This document shows, in pieces, positions 42,214 to 50,644 of a stretch of 64,000 nucleotides of DNA. The notes below the pieces were generated by a model. That model was not told the origin of the DNA. It searched no databases and saw only the letters and a program-made list of their open reading frames with translations. The position numbers and the translations under genes are program-made. The stretch comes from Fimbriimonadaceae bacterium. Its GTDB lineage: Bacteria; Armatimonadota; UBA10988. Positions within the stretch are counted from its first letter, which is position 1. Each line of letters opens with the position of its first letter. The DNA lies in assembly GCA_020850355.1 (NCBI GenBank), contig JADZEX010000059.1, positions 38,989-102,988 of the forward strand, read 5' to 3'.

Positions 42214-43487
42214 CTACTTGAACCACCCGTCGCCGATCACCTTGCCGATCAGGAAGTGCTTCCAGTCGGGGATCCAGAGCACCGTGCGCCCGTCGACCAC
42301 TGTCAGGCTGGTGTAGAAGGCGTTGCCGGCGGATCGTCGTCGATGTTGTCGTACTGCATGAACTCGACGGTCGAGCCCGTCAGCCGGGACTGCCCGGCCG
42401 GCGCGGTGGCCGGGTCGATCGCGCCATGGCGGGTCAGGCCAACCAGGTACTTGCCGCCGGCGCCCAGCCGCAGCGGCCACTGCCAGATGCACCAGCTCGG
42501 CGGCTTGTCGACGGGGTCGCGGTTGGTCCGTGGCAGGGGCACCACCCGCGGCTGCGACCAGGTCTCGCCGTCATCGTCGGAGTACTTGCCGACCATGATG
42601 CCGTGGTGCAACGGGTCGTTGGAGATGCGCTGGTTCCAGAGCAGGTAGATCCGGCCGGACTTGGAGACCAGCGGCTGCTGCCAGCTCGCGATGGGCTGCG
42701 GGTTCACGTAGTTCGGTGACCCCGCCAGGATCAGCGGCGCGCTCCAGGTGCGACCGCGGTCACGGCTGCGCGCGAAGCAGATGTGCTGGTCGACCTCGCC
42801 CTCCGCGGTGGCCTGGGTCCAGGCCGCGAAGAGCGTGCCGTCGGGCTTGTCGAAGACCTGGAAGTGGTCGTTGTAGCGGTCGCCGACGATCTCGCGGCGC
42901 TGCTGCGGGACGAACACCACGTAGTCGGGCTGCAACGTCAGCAGGTTCTCGCGCACGTGACGCCCAACCGCCTCCTCCCGCGCGGCGCGGGCCAGCAGTT
43001 CCTGGAACGGCGACGGCTCGATCTGCCCGGCGGCGACCACGGTCCAGCGGTGGAACTCCAGCACCTCACCCACCTGCACCTGCTTGCGGTAGAGCGCCAC
43101 CCGGTCGGCCGGCGATTGGCCGAACAACTGGTGCCGACCCGCCGCTGCCACCTCTTCAAAACCCGCGGCCAGCAGTCGCGCCGCTTGGCCGTGGCCCGCG
43201 GCGGTCTCCGGGGCGGCGGTCAGCACCTGCAGCCAGCCAGCGCGGATCACCTCGGCTCGCCAGCTCGCCTCGATCTCGTGCCGCACAAACGCCAGGCCGG
43301 TCAGCTCGGCCGGAAACGCCTCGAAGGTGTAGGGGCGATTGGTGAAGATCGGCTCGCCCGGCCGGATCACCGCCACGGCCCCGGCGTCGCGCAGACGCAG
43401 CGTGGCCGCCGTGGCCTCGCCTGGGGCAGCGGTTGCGGCAGGCCAGGTGACGGACAACAGGACGGCGGCCGAAGTGATCGGATTCAT
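42214..43487 (-). CDS. Sialidase/BNR-repeat-like exported protein, frameshifted near its 3' end
   Basis: A signal peptide (PITSAAVLLSVTWPAATA) and a beta-propeller of sialidase type with two clear Asp boxes (SRDRGRTW and SDDDGETW). The main frame encodes 394 aa and stops at 42303 after NIDDDPPATPSTPA. A second frame continues without a break in homology style as NAFYTSLTVVDGRTVLWIP and GKVIGDGWFK to 42214. Inserting one G in the CCGCCGGCAAC tract (42326-42332) joins them into about 424 aa. So either the gene has a one-base deletion (true or assembly error) or it uses a shift. Sialidase folds also occur in other glycosidases and lyases, so true sialic acid activity is not claimed. Confidence 0.78.
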
Positions 43488-43652
43488 GGTGGGGTGGTCA
43501 TCCGGCGCTCACCGGCTCCGCGCTGGCCGGCGGCGTCCGGCAGCCTGGCGCGGCGGGCCGGATGCCGTCAAGCCCATGGGAGGCTGCTCAGGGCGCGGCT
43601 GGCAGGCCCTCGATCCGCTCGACGCGCAGACCCGCCGGCTGGCCCATCCTGC

Positions 43653-45104
43653 TCACGGCCGGGCCGCCGCGGCCCGGAAGGCGCTGTCGTCGGTCTCCTC
43701 CAACCAAGCCGCGAAGAGCTGCCGCAGTCGGGCCAGGGCCTCGCGGTGGGCCGGGTCACCACTGAGGTCGTGGACACACCACGGGTCGGCCGCCAGATCG
43801 AACAGCTCCTCGGCTGGTGCTGCGGTCTCCCACTGCCGCAGCAGCCGGTAAGCCTCCGGGAACTCCTCGCGGGCGTCCAAGGTCGCGCGGTAGGCCAGGT
43901 TGCCCCACGGCTGGGCGTCGCGCCCGTCGGCCGGAAGCAGGTGCGGCGCGGTCGGATTGGCCCGTCGGATGTAGTGGTACCGCCCATCGGTGGCGCCACG
44001 GCCCTGGTAGGCGGCGGCGCCGCGCCCGAAGTGGACCTCGCCGACCACCAGGTCGTGCCCACTGGCCCCCGGTCGGCCTTCCAGCAAAGGCCGCAGACTG
44101 CGGCCATGCACTGGCCGCGGCAACGCGGTGGCGGTGTAGTCGAGCACCGTCGGGAAGAGGTCGGTCAGACTCACCGGCGCGGTCTGCCAGGCGCCGGCCT
44201 GGACCCCAGGGCCGGCCACGATCAGGGGCACCCGCAGGCCACCGGCGTACTCGGTGTACTTGCCGCGCTGCCAGGCCGGGCCGTTGTCGCCGGCGTAGAT
44301 CACCAGGGTCTCGTCACTCCGCCCAGATCGTTGTAGCGCTGCCAGCACCGCGCCCACGCCATCGTCGCAGGCTCGCACCGCGGTCAGGTACTCGGCCCAG
44401 TCGCGCCGCACGATGGGCGTGTCCGGCAGGAACGATGGCAAGTCGCCACCCGCCGGATCGACGATTGGTCGGCCGGCGCGGTTGATGTGGAGGCCAAACG
44501 GCCGATGCGGCGCCGGGATGTTGAGGTCCAAGAAGAACGGGCGCGCGCCGGCTTCGCGCACGACCTGCTCGACCTGCGCGGCGCCGTTGCCGGGCGGCCA
44601 GGTCTCGAAGGGGTACTTGCAGTGCGGGGCCAGGTGGAACTTCTGCGCCACCGCGGTGTGGTAGCCCTGTTGCCGCAGCAGCTCCGGCAAGGTGGGCACC
44701 TCCGGCGGCACGCTGAAGGCCGCGTTGTGGGCCCGCTGGGCCGGCGTCCAGCTCTCCGGCGGCTGCGGCGTCAAAGCCTCGTGGACGTTGCTGGTGGTAC
44801 CGTGCGCGTGCGGGTAGAGGCCCGTCAAGATCGACGTGCGCGACGGCGAGCAGGACGGGAAGGCGCAGCAGGCGTGGCCGAACGAGGTGCCCGCGGCCGC
44901 CAGCGCGTCGAGGTGTGGGGTAGCCAACCCGCGCGTGCCGTAACAGCCGAGCTGCGGACCATGGTCGTCGCCGAGGATCAGCAGCACGTTGGGCCGGCGG
45001 GCGCCCGGCGCGGCCCCGCCGAGGCGGGCCAGGCAGGCGGCGGCGGCACCCAGCAGGAGCTGCCGGCGCGACGGCCCGGGGGACGTGCGGCGTGGCTCAC
45101 CCAT
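43653..45104 (-). CDS. Tat-exported sulfatase (formylglycine type)
   Basis: 483 aa. The N-terminus has a twin-arginine signal (SRRQLLLGAAAACLA). The sulfatase core starts with NVLLILGDDHGPQLGCYG (metal Asp pair), then CSPSRTSILTG, the Cys-type formylglycine motif (CxPxR), and GDNGPA with metal residues. Oxygen-dependent FGE or an AtsB-like radical SAM enzyme would be needed to mature it; none is in the window. It would remove sulfate esters from sulfated glycans in the periplasm. The start at 45104 is chosen because the Tat signal begins there; earlier codons overlap the upstream gene. It forms a row with the Gfo/Idh and sialidase-like genes. Confidence 0.9.
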   Translation of the reverse strand: MGEPRRTSPGPSRRQLLLGAAAACLARLGGAAPGARRPNVLLILGDDHGPQLGCYGTRGLATPHLDALAAAGTSFGHACCAFPSCSPSRTSILTGLYPHAHGTTSNVHEALTPQPPESWTPAQRAHNAAFSVPPEVPTLPELLRQQGYHTAVAQKFHLAPHCKYPFETWPPGNGAAQVEQVVREAGARPFFLDLNIPAPHRPFGLHINRAGRPIVDPAGGDLPSFLPDTPIVRRDWAEYLTAVRACDDGVGAVLAALQRSGRSDETLVIYAGDNGPAWQRGKYTEYAGGLRVPLIVAGPGVQAGAWQTAPVSLTDLFPTVLDYTATALPRPVHGRSLRPLLEGRPGASGHDLVVGEVHFGRGAAAYQGRGATDGRYHYIRRANPTAPHLLPADGRDAQPWGNLAYRATLDAREEFPEAYRLLRQWETAAPAEELFDLAADPWCVHDLSGDPAHREALARLRQLFAAWLEETDDSAFRAAAARP

Positions 45105-45123
45105 CGGTCTGGGTACTCCCTCC

Positions 45124-46128
45124 TCAGCCGCCCGCGCACTCTGGCAGGGCCACCAGCCGCCCGCTCGCGGCGCTCTCATAGGCGGCCAGCACAAACTCCA
45201 AGTTCAGCCGCGCGGCGTGGCCGTCGGAGCGGTTGGCGCAGCCGGTCGTGAGGCAGTCGTGGAAGTGCTGCAGCTCCAGGTCGTAGGTCGACGTGCGGTC
45301 CAGCTCATACTCGGTCCGGCCGCCGGGCAGTCCGTCGCTGACTACCTCGACGCGACCATGCCAAGCGTTGAGGTGGCCCGCGGTGCCGTAGACGCTGAAC
45401 ATCGGCGCACGCCCGTGGCGGGTCGATGCAGCGATCGTCAGCACCCCCAGCACCTCGTCGGCGAAACGCGCCGTGACCACCGCGGTGTCCTCGCCCGCGT
45501 AGCAGTCGCGGCTCCGACGGGTCAGCGCGCTGACCTCCCGCGGGCGGCCGAGCAGGTGCAGCAGCAGGTCGACATAGTGGATTCCCCCGTCGATCAGCGC
45601 GCCGCCCTGGCCGCCCATGGCGCCCGCGGCGAAGCGCCAGCCGGTCTGCAGATAGCCCCCGCCCTGCCACCAGGCCATCACCGTATGGACCACCTGGACC
45701 TGCCCGATCAGCCCCTCGTCGAGCAGCCGGCGGGTCAGCGGCACAGCGGGCTCGAAGCGGCACTGCTCGGCAATCAGCAGCAGGCGACCGCTGGCGGCGG
45801 ACGCCGCCAGCATCGCGTCGGCATCGGCCAAGGTCGTCGCGATGGGCTTCTCACAGACCACCTCGAGGCCCTGCTCGAAGGCGGCCAAGGTGACGGAGCG
45901 ATGGAGGTGATGCGGCAGGCAGATGTCGACCGCCTGCACCGCGGGGTCGGCCAGCAGCTCGTCGGGGGTCCGGTAGGCCTGCGCCGCACCCGCCGCGGCG
46001 GCGGCCTGCGCGGCCTTCGCCGGGTCGAGGTCAGCCACCGCCACGACCTTCGCGCCAGCGCGCTGCCAACCGTGCAGGTGCCGCTCGAAGACCATCCCAC
46101 AACCGATCACACCGACCCGCAAGGCCAC
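45124..46128 (-). CDS. Gfo/Idh/MocA-family oxidoreductase
   Basis: 334 aa. Rossmann N-terminus VGVIGCGMVFERHLHGW, then DICLPHHLHRSVTLAAFEQGLEVVCEKPIATT with the EKP lysine, and a C-terminal domain with GGALIDGGIHYVDLLLHLLG (Asp/His active-site pair). Typical size and layout for sugar or inositol dehydrogenases of this family, NAD(P)-dependent and cytoplasmic. It lacks the Cys-rich insert of the second family member at 33265. The GTG start has GGAG 7 nt upstream. Lies between the CHAD gene and the sulfatase gene, 19 nt before the latter. Confidence 0.88.
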   Translation of the reverse strand: MALRVGVIGCGMVFERHLHGWQRAGAKVVAVADLDPAKAAQAAAAAGAAQAYRTPDELLADPAVQAVDICLPHHLHRSVTLAAFEQGLEVVCEKPIATTLADADAMLAASAASGRLLLIAEQCRFEPAVPLTRRLLDEGLIGQVQVVHTVMAWWQGGGYLQTGWRFAAGAMGGQGGALIDGGIHYVDLLLHLLGRPREVSALTRRSRDCYAGEDTAVVTARFADEVLGVLTIAASTRHGRAPMFSVYGTAGHLNAWHGRVEVVSDGLPGGRTEYELDRTSTYDLELQHFHDCLTTGCANRSDGHAARLNLEFVLAAYESAASGRLVALPECAGG

Positions 46129-46171
46129 CGTGCTGCTCCGTGGCAGCAGTGTAGCACCTCGGCGGCGGCGG

Positions 46172-47074
46172 TCAGTCGAGGGCGTCGCTAATCAGGCGGG
46201 CGAAGGTAGCTTCGCCGTCGGCGTTGAAGTAGGGCAAGAACCGCTCGTACTCGCTCCGGCGGAGCTCCCGGACGCGGCTCAGCAGCGGCTCAACCTCGGC
46301 GCTGCGGCCGAGCTTCTGAGCCTGCTTGCTCAACCGCACCAAGAGCACATCGAAGTCGTGCAGGTCACCAAGCACGCCGTGCAGCTCGACGACGCGGCGG
46401 AAGGCCTGCTGCAGCTTCTTGCCGAAGATCCCCAGGAACGGCTCCATGGCGTACCGCAGGTGCTTGTTGACGACCCGCACGGCGTGCAGCCCCTCGGTGT
46501 CCTCTTCGTCTTCGACCCGCGCCATGCGGCACAGCACGCGACCCAGGCGCGAGCTGATCTCGGTCCGCGCAAAGCGCCGGCAGGTCATCCCGGCGACGGG
46601 ATGCCTGGCCGTGTGGCGGCCCTCGTCGATCAGCTTGCGCAGCCGCGCCTCGAAGGTCTCGGCGGCCAACTGCTGCAGCAGCGTGGTGAGCGTCTGCTGG
46701 TGCTCGCTGCGGCTGGTCTCGGCGACCGCCTGCAGGGCCGGCACCAGATCGGGTGCGACACTGCCCAGGTCAGCCAGCCGGATCAGGAAGACGTCGTCGT
46801 CGCGGACGCTGCCCAGCCGGTCGTTGAGTTGCTCGATCAGCTCGAGTCCCGCATTGAAGTCGAGGCGGTGATAGGCCGGCCGGAAGAGCCGCATCCGCTC
46901 GCGGAGCTTCTTGGCGCGGACCCGCATTTCGTGGATCCCGGCCTCGACCTCGCCAGCCAGGGCGGCGGGCAAGCAGGCGAAGCAGTCGCCGACGGCCTGC
47001 TCCAGGATCGCCGCCGCGGCGCGTCGGACGCGCGTGCGGGGAGTCAGTTCGAACTTCACTCTGCTGCTGACCAT
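46172..47074 (-). CDS. CHAD-domain protein
   Basis: 300 aa of helical CHAD domain(s). Signature stretches IHEMRVRAKKLRERMRLFRP (first half) and LHAVRVVNKHLRYAMEPFL (second half) carry the histidines and clustered Arg/Lys that bind polyphosphate in characterised members. The GSVRDDDVFLIRL and LGDLHDFDVLLVRL pairs are also typical. CHAD proteins associate with polyphosphate granules or adenylate-type (CYTH) enzymes; no CYTH or ppk gene is here. ATG 47074 is assumed; the RBS is weak and upstream codons are low-complexity. Confidence 0.82.
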   Translation of the reverse strand: MVSSRVKFELTPRTRVRRAAAAILEQAVGDCFACLPAALAGEVEAGIHEMRVRAKKLRERMRLFRPAYHRLDFNAGLELIEQLNDRLGSVRDDDVFLIRLADLGSVAPDLVPALQAVAETSRSEHQQTLTTLLQQLAAETFEARLRKLIDEGRHTARHPVAGMTCRRFARTEISSRLGRVLCRMARVEDEEDTEGLHAVRVVNKHLRYAMEPFLGIFGKKLQQAFRRVVELHGVLGDLHDFDVLLVRLSKQAQKLGRSAEVEPLLSRVRELRRSEYERFLPYFNADGEATFARLISDALD

Positions 47075-47255
47075 GCTGCCGGCCCGCTGTTCTGGTGCCG
47101 CGTTGTTTCGCGCTCCCGGCCGGCCCGACCGGGGCGCGCCGCCCTGACCAGATCGTAACACGCGCAGCGGCCGGCGGAATGGCCTGTCGAGCGTCTTTCG
47201 CAACAGTGGCGTCAGCGCGCTCTCACCAAATCCTCACATCTGGGCAATCGACCGG

Positions 47256-48584
47256 CTAATCGGTGACGTGCAGCAGCAGGGCCTTGCGGCCGGCCGCGCG
47301 GGTGTAGGCGGCGGCGGCCTGCGGTGTTGGCAGCAGCTCGACCCGGATCTGCTGCACCTCCAGCCAGGCCGCGGCCTCGGGCGTCAGCGTGAGCTGTTCG
47401 CAGTGGCCGCTGCCGATCACCAGCACCGCCGGCCGGCCGCGGCCAAGGTACTCGACCTCGGCCTGACTGACCCGGTGGGCGCTGCCGGTGATGCTGCGGC
47501 TGAGCTTCTTCTTGCGCTTCTTGACCTCGCCATCGGGCCGGATCACGATGTCGTTCTCGTAGCGAATCCCATCGACCGTGACCAGCCCGAACTCGGTCGC
47601 CGAGACATTCGGGTAGGCGGTGTCGGTGACCATCACGCCCCGCGCCAGGGCCACCGCGCCCAGCAAGACCGCGTCGTCACCCAGCTCCGAGCGCAGCAAC
47701 CGGATCGGCTGCCCATTGCCCGGCGCGACGTGCTGCTGGACGGTCGCCTCGATCCGCGGCTGCAGATAGTCGCCGCAGGCTTCCATCACGCCGCCGCCGA
47801 GCACGATGGCCTCGGGGTCGACCAGGTGGATCACCGTGACGCAGCCGAGACCGAGCAGGGCGGCGACCTGGTCCATGACCTCCGTGACGACCGCGTCGCC
47901 CGCGGCCAGGGCCTTGCGGAGGGCGCCAGACTTGAGGCGGTCGTCGTCGCCGTCGAGCTTGCCGGCCAGGACGCACTCCCGCCCGGCGGCCAAAGCAGCG
48001 CGGACCTGCCGCTCGATGCCGAGCCGGCTGGCGTAATACTCGAACTCGCCCCCGCCCTCGTCACCGCGCAGGGCGGCGAAGGCGTCGACAATGATGTGAC
48101 CGACTTCGGCGCCGAGGCAGTGGTCGCCGAGGATCACCTTGCCATCGATCACTAGTCCCCCGCCGATGCCGGTGCCGACGAACATGCCGAAGACGTTCTG
48201 GTAATCACGGGCCGCGCCGAAGGCCTTCTCGCCGAGGGTCCCGACGTTGACGTCGTTGCCGACAGCGGCCGGCACGCCGAAGGCGGCGGTGACCAGATCG
48301 GCCACCGGCACGCCGGTCAGCGGACAGTTCGGCGCCCAGATGCAGTTGCCGGCCGGGCCGACCACGCCGGGCACCCCGAGGCCGATGGCGTCGATCTCGC
48401 CGGGCCCGACGTTGCTCAGGCGAATCGCCTCGCGAATGCCGTAGACGACGGCTTCCATCAGCTCGTCCGAGGTGCTGGCGGGCGTCTCGTACTTGGCCCG
48501 CGCCAGGACGGCCCCGGCTTCGTCCACGACGGCCGCCAGAATCTTGGTTCCGCCGACATCCACGCCGACCGTATAGCCTGCCAT
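47256..48584 (-). CDS. ROK-family sugar kinase fused to a Mth938-like domain
   Basis: 442 aa. Residues 1-318 are a ROK kinase: ATP loop VGVDVGGTKILAAVVD, catalytic GNDVN (Asp111), VGTGIGGG and LGAEVGH (Glu160, His163 region). The CxCGxxGC zinc motif of most glucokinases is absent: the site reads RGDEGGGEFEYYASR, so the sugar loop is stabilised otherwise. Residues about 325-442 are a separate domain: FGLVTVDGIRYENDIVIRPDGEVKKRKKK and VLVIGSGHCEQLTLTPEAAAWL match the Mth938-like (DUF498/NDUFAF3) family, whose function is unclear. The fusion suggests that a sugar-phosphate or carrier signal is coupled to the kinase. Strong promoter upstream. Confidence 0.83.
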   Translation of the reverse strand: MAGYTVGVDVGGTKILAAVVDEAGAVLARAKYETPASTSDELMEAVVYGIREAIRLSNVGPGEIDAIGLGVPGVVGPAGNCIWAPNCPLTGVPVADLVTAAFGVPAAVGNDVNVGTLGEKAFGAARDYQNVFGMFVGTGIGGGLVIDGKVILGDHCLGAEVGHIIVDAFAALRGDEGGGEFEYYASRLGIERQVRAALAAGRECVLAGKLDGDDDRLKSGALRKALAAGDAVVTEVMDQVAALLGLGCVTVIHLVDPEAIVLGGGVMEACGDYLQPRIEATVQQHVAPGNGQPIRLLRSELGDDAVLLGAVALARGVMVTDTAYPNVSATEFGLVTVDGIRYENDIVIRPDGEVKKRKKKLSRSITGSAHRVSQAEVEYLGRGRPAVLVIGSGHCEQLTLTPEAAAWLEVQQIRVELLPTPQAAAAYTRAAGRKALLLHVTD

Positions 48585-48613
48585 CGGTGCTGCTCTCCGT
48601 GCCCGCAGGGCCG

Positions 48614-48643
48614 ATTATAGGCCGCTCGCAGAGCGCCTGTCAA
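48614..48643 (-). promoter_or_regulatory. Perfect-consensus sigma-70 promoter for the ROK gene
   Basis: Minus strand TTGACA (48638-48643), an 18-nt spacer and TATAAT (48614-48619). Both hexamers are perfect, so strong expression is expected. Predicted start near 48607 gives a 22-nt leader. Confidence 0.78.
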
Positions 48644-48667
48644 CGCGCCGGCAGGCCGCCTGTATCC

Positions 48668-48696
48668 TTGACGCAGAGCGCTGCGGGGCGTAGACT
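48668..48696 (+). promoter_or_regulatory. Sigma-70 promoter for the amidohydrolase group
   Basis: Plus strand TTGACG (48668-48673), a 17-nt spacer and TAGACT (48691-48696). Divergent from the ROK promoter with about 25 nt between the -35 boxes, so a single regulator could affect both. Confidence 0.62.
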
Positions 48697-48762
48697 GCCC
48701 ACGGTATGGCCAGGCCTTGCGGGATTGCCCGGCGCCGGCCGCACCCAGGATCTGCCAGGCTC

Positions 48763-49596
48763 GTGAGCTACATCGACTTCCACACCCATATCGGGCCGCT
48801 GTGGTACGGGCGGGAGCCGTTGAGCCCCGCCGAGATGATCGCCTGGATGGACGAGCACGAGGTGGCGCAGGCCGTCTTCCTGGCCCTCGAATCGCCGGAG
48901 GGGGCGAGCTACTACATCACCTCGAAGACCGTCCTGGAGATCTGCGCGCAGTACCCCGACCGCCTGATCCCGTTCGCGGTGATCGACCCGCGGATGGCGA
49001 TGCCGGCCGAAAGTGCCTACCGCAGCCTGCTGCTGGAGTACTTCGAGCGGGGCGCCCGCGGGGTCGGCGAGGTCAAGGTCGGCCTGCCCATCGACGACCC
49101 GCAGTTGCAGCGGATCTACGCCGTCTGCGACGAGTTCGAGCAGTGCTGCCTGCTCCACCTCGACGGCCAGCGGTGCGTCGATGACACCCGCTTGAGCGGG
49201 CTGGAGCGGATGCTGCAGACCTATCCGCGGTGCCGCTTCATCGGCCACGCCCCCGGCTTCTGGAACGCCATCTCGGGCGACTTCCGCGACGAGGACAAGA
49301 CCGGCTACCCGCGCGGTCCGGTGACGCCCGGCGGGGCCGTCGAACGGCTGCTGCGCGACTATCCGAACCTCTACGGCGACCTCTCGGCGGGTTCGGGACA
49401 CAACGCGATCATGCGCGATGTCGAACACGGCCGGGGCTTCCTCACCCGCTGTGCCGACAAGGTGCTCTTTGCGACGGACTATCTGATGAAGAACCAGGAC
49501 GTGCCGCAGTTTGACATGATGGCCGCCCTGCAACTGCCGCCGGCAGTCCACGAGGCCATTGCCGCGGGCAATGCCCGGCGGCTGCTCGGGCTCTAG
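48763..49596 (+). CDS. Amidohydrolase-2 family metal-dependent hydrolase
   Basis: 277 aa. Begins almost at the metal motif: DFHTHIG (HxH), followed by RFIGHAPGFW with a metal His and a late VLFATDYL with the conserved Asp. This is the amidohydrolase/TIM-barrel family that includes decarboxylases and lactonases; the substrate is unknown. I chose the GTG at 48763, because the family begins at the HxH and the promoter predicts transcription from 48703. An ATG at 48706 would be nearly leaderless and adds a basic tail without similarity. First gene of a plus-strand row leading to nucleotide-sugar genes. Confidence 0.8.
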   Translation: MSYIDFHTHIGPLWYGREPLSPAEMIAWMDEHEVAQAVFLALESPEGASYYITSKTVLEICAQYPDRLIPFAVIDPRMAMPAESAYRSLLLEYFERGARGVGEVKVGLPIDDPQLQRIYAVCDEFEQCCLLHLDGQRCVDDTRLSGLERMLQTYPRCRFIGHAPGFWNAISGDFRDEDKTGYPRGPVTPGGAVERLLRDYPNLYGDLSAGSGHNAIMRDVEHGRGFLTRCADKVLFATDYLMKNQDVPQFDMMAALQLPPAVHEAIAAGNARRLLGL

Positions 49597-49641
49597 GCGA
49601 CGCGGTCCAGTCTTGGTCGGGGTTGGTTCAGGAGACTACTG

Positions 49642-50619
49642 TTGAAGGTTCTCGTGACGGGCGGCGCCGGGTTCATCGGGTCGCATCTCCTGGAGCGCCT
49701 GCTGGATCGCGGCGATGAGGTCTGCGTGCTCGACAACCTGGCGACGGGCGCCTACCAGAACATCGCCCGCTTCCAGGGCCACCCCCGCTTGCGCCTGCTG
49801 GTGACCGACATCACCGATGAGCGCACTGTCGAGCGCGAAGTAAGCTGGGCCGACGAAGTCTACCACCTGGCCGCCGCGGTCGGCGTGCGACTGATCGTCG
49901 ACGAGCCGGTCAAGACCATTGAGACCAATATCCTCGGCAGCCATGTGGTGCTCAGTCTCTGCGCCAAGTACCACCGCCATGTGCTGCTGGCCTCCACCAG
50001 TGAGGTCTATGGCAAGACCGATGCGGTGCCCTTCCGGGAGGAAGCGGCCTCGGTGATCGGCCCGACCGACAAGAGCCGCTGGGCCTACGCCTGCTCCAAG
50101 ATGATGGACGAGTTTCTGGCACTCGCCTACCAGCACGAGCGCGGCCTGCCGGTGGTGATCGTGCGGCTCTTCAACACCGTCGGCCCGCGCCAACGGGGAC
50201 GCTACGGGATGGTGCTGCCGCGCTTCGTGCAGCAGGCCCTGGCCGGCGAGCCGCTGTTGGTTCACGGCACCGGCGAGCAGACCCGCTGCTTCGGCTACGT
50301 CGGTGACGTGGTCGACGGGATGCTCAAGCTGATGGCCGAGCCGGCCGCGATCGGCGAGGTGGTCAACCTGGGCAACGACCAGGAAGTCAGCATCGCGCAG
50401 TTGGCGCGGCGCGTCTGCGAGCTCACCGGGAGCAGCTCCGAACTGCGCAGGATTCCGTACGAAGAGGCGTTCGCCGTCGGCTTCGAGGACATGCTCCGCC
50501 GGGTTCCCTGTCTCGACAAGGCGCGACGCCTGGTCGGTTACCAGCCGCAAGTCGACCTTGACGGCATCATCAGCCGCGTCATCGAATACTATCGGGGACA
50601 CCCCGAGGCGCCGCGCTGA
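49642..50619 (+). CDS. SDR-family nucleotide-sugar epimerase/dehydratase or decarboxylase
   Basis: 325 aa extended SDR. Cofactor loop VTGGAGFIGSHL, catalytic YACSK (Tyr and Lys), conserved LFNTVGPRQ and GVRLIVDEPVKTIETNILGS. This set fits UDP-glucuronate decarboxylase (UDP-xylose synthase) or UDP-glucose 4-epimerase; the family alone does not decide. It supplies nucleotide sugar for surface glycans in the cytoplasm, consistent with the WecA-type gene 25 nt downstream. The start is a TTG at 49642, with AGGAG 7 nt upstream; no ATG or GTG fits. Confidence 0.86.
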   Translation: MKVLVTGGAGFIGSHLLERLLDRGDEVCVLDNLATGAYQNIARFQGHPRLRLLVTDITDERTVEREVSWADEVYHLAAAVGVRLIVDEPVKTIETNILGSHVVLSLCAKYHRHVLLASTSEVYGKTDAVPFREEAASVIGPTDKSRWAYACSKMMDEFLALAYQHERGLPVVIVRLFNTVGPRQRGRYGMVLPRFVQQALAGEPLLVHGTGEQTRCFGYVGDVVDGMLKLMAEPAAIGEVVNLGNDQEVSIAQLARRVCELTGSSSELRRIPYEEAFAVGFEDMLRRVPCLDKARRLVGYQPQVDLDGIISRVIEYYRGHPEAPR

Positions 50620-50644
50620 TCGGCGAGAGAGCTCAGGGACAACC

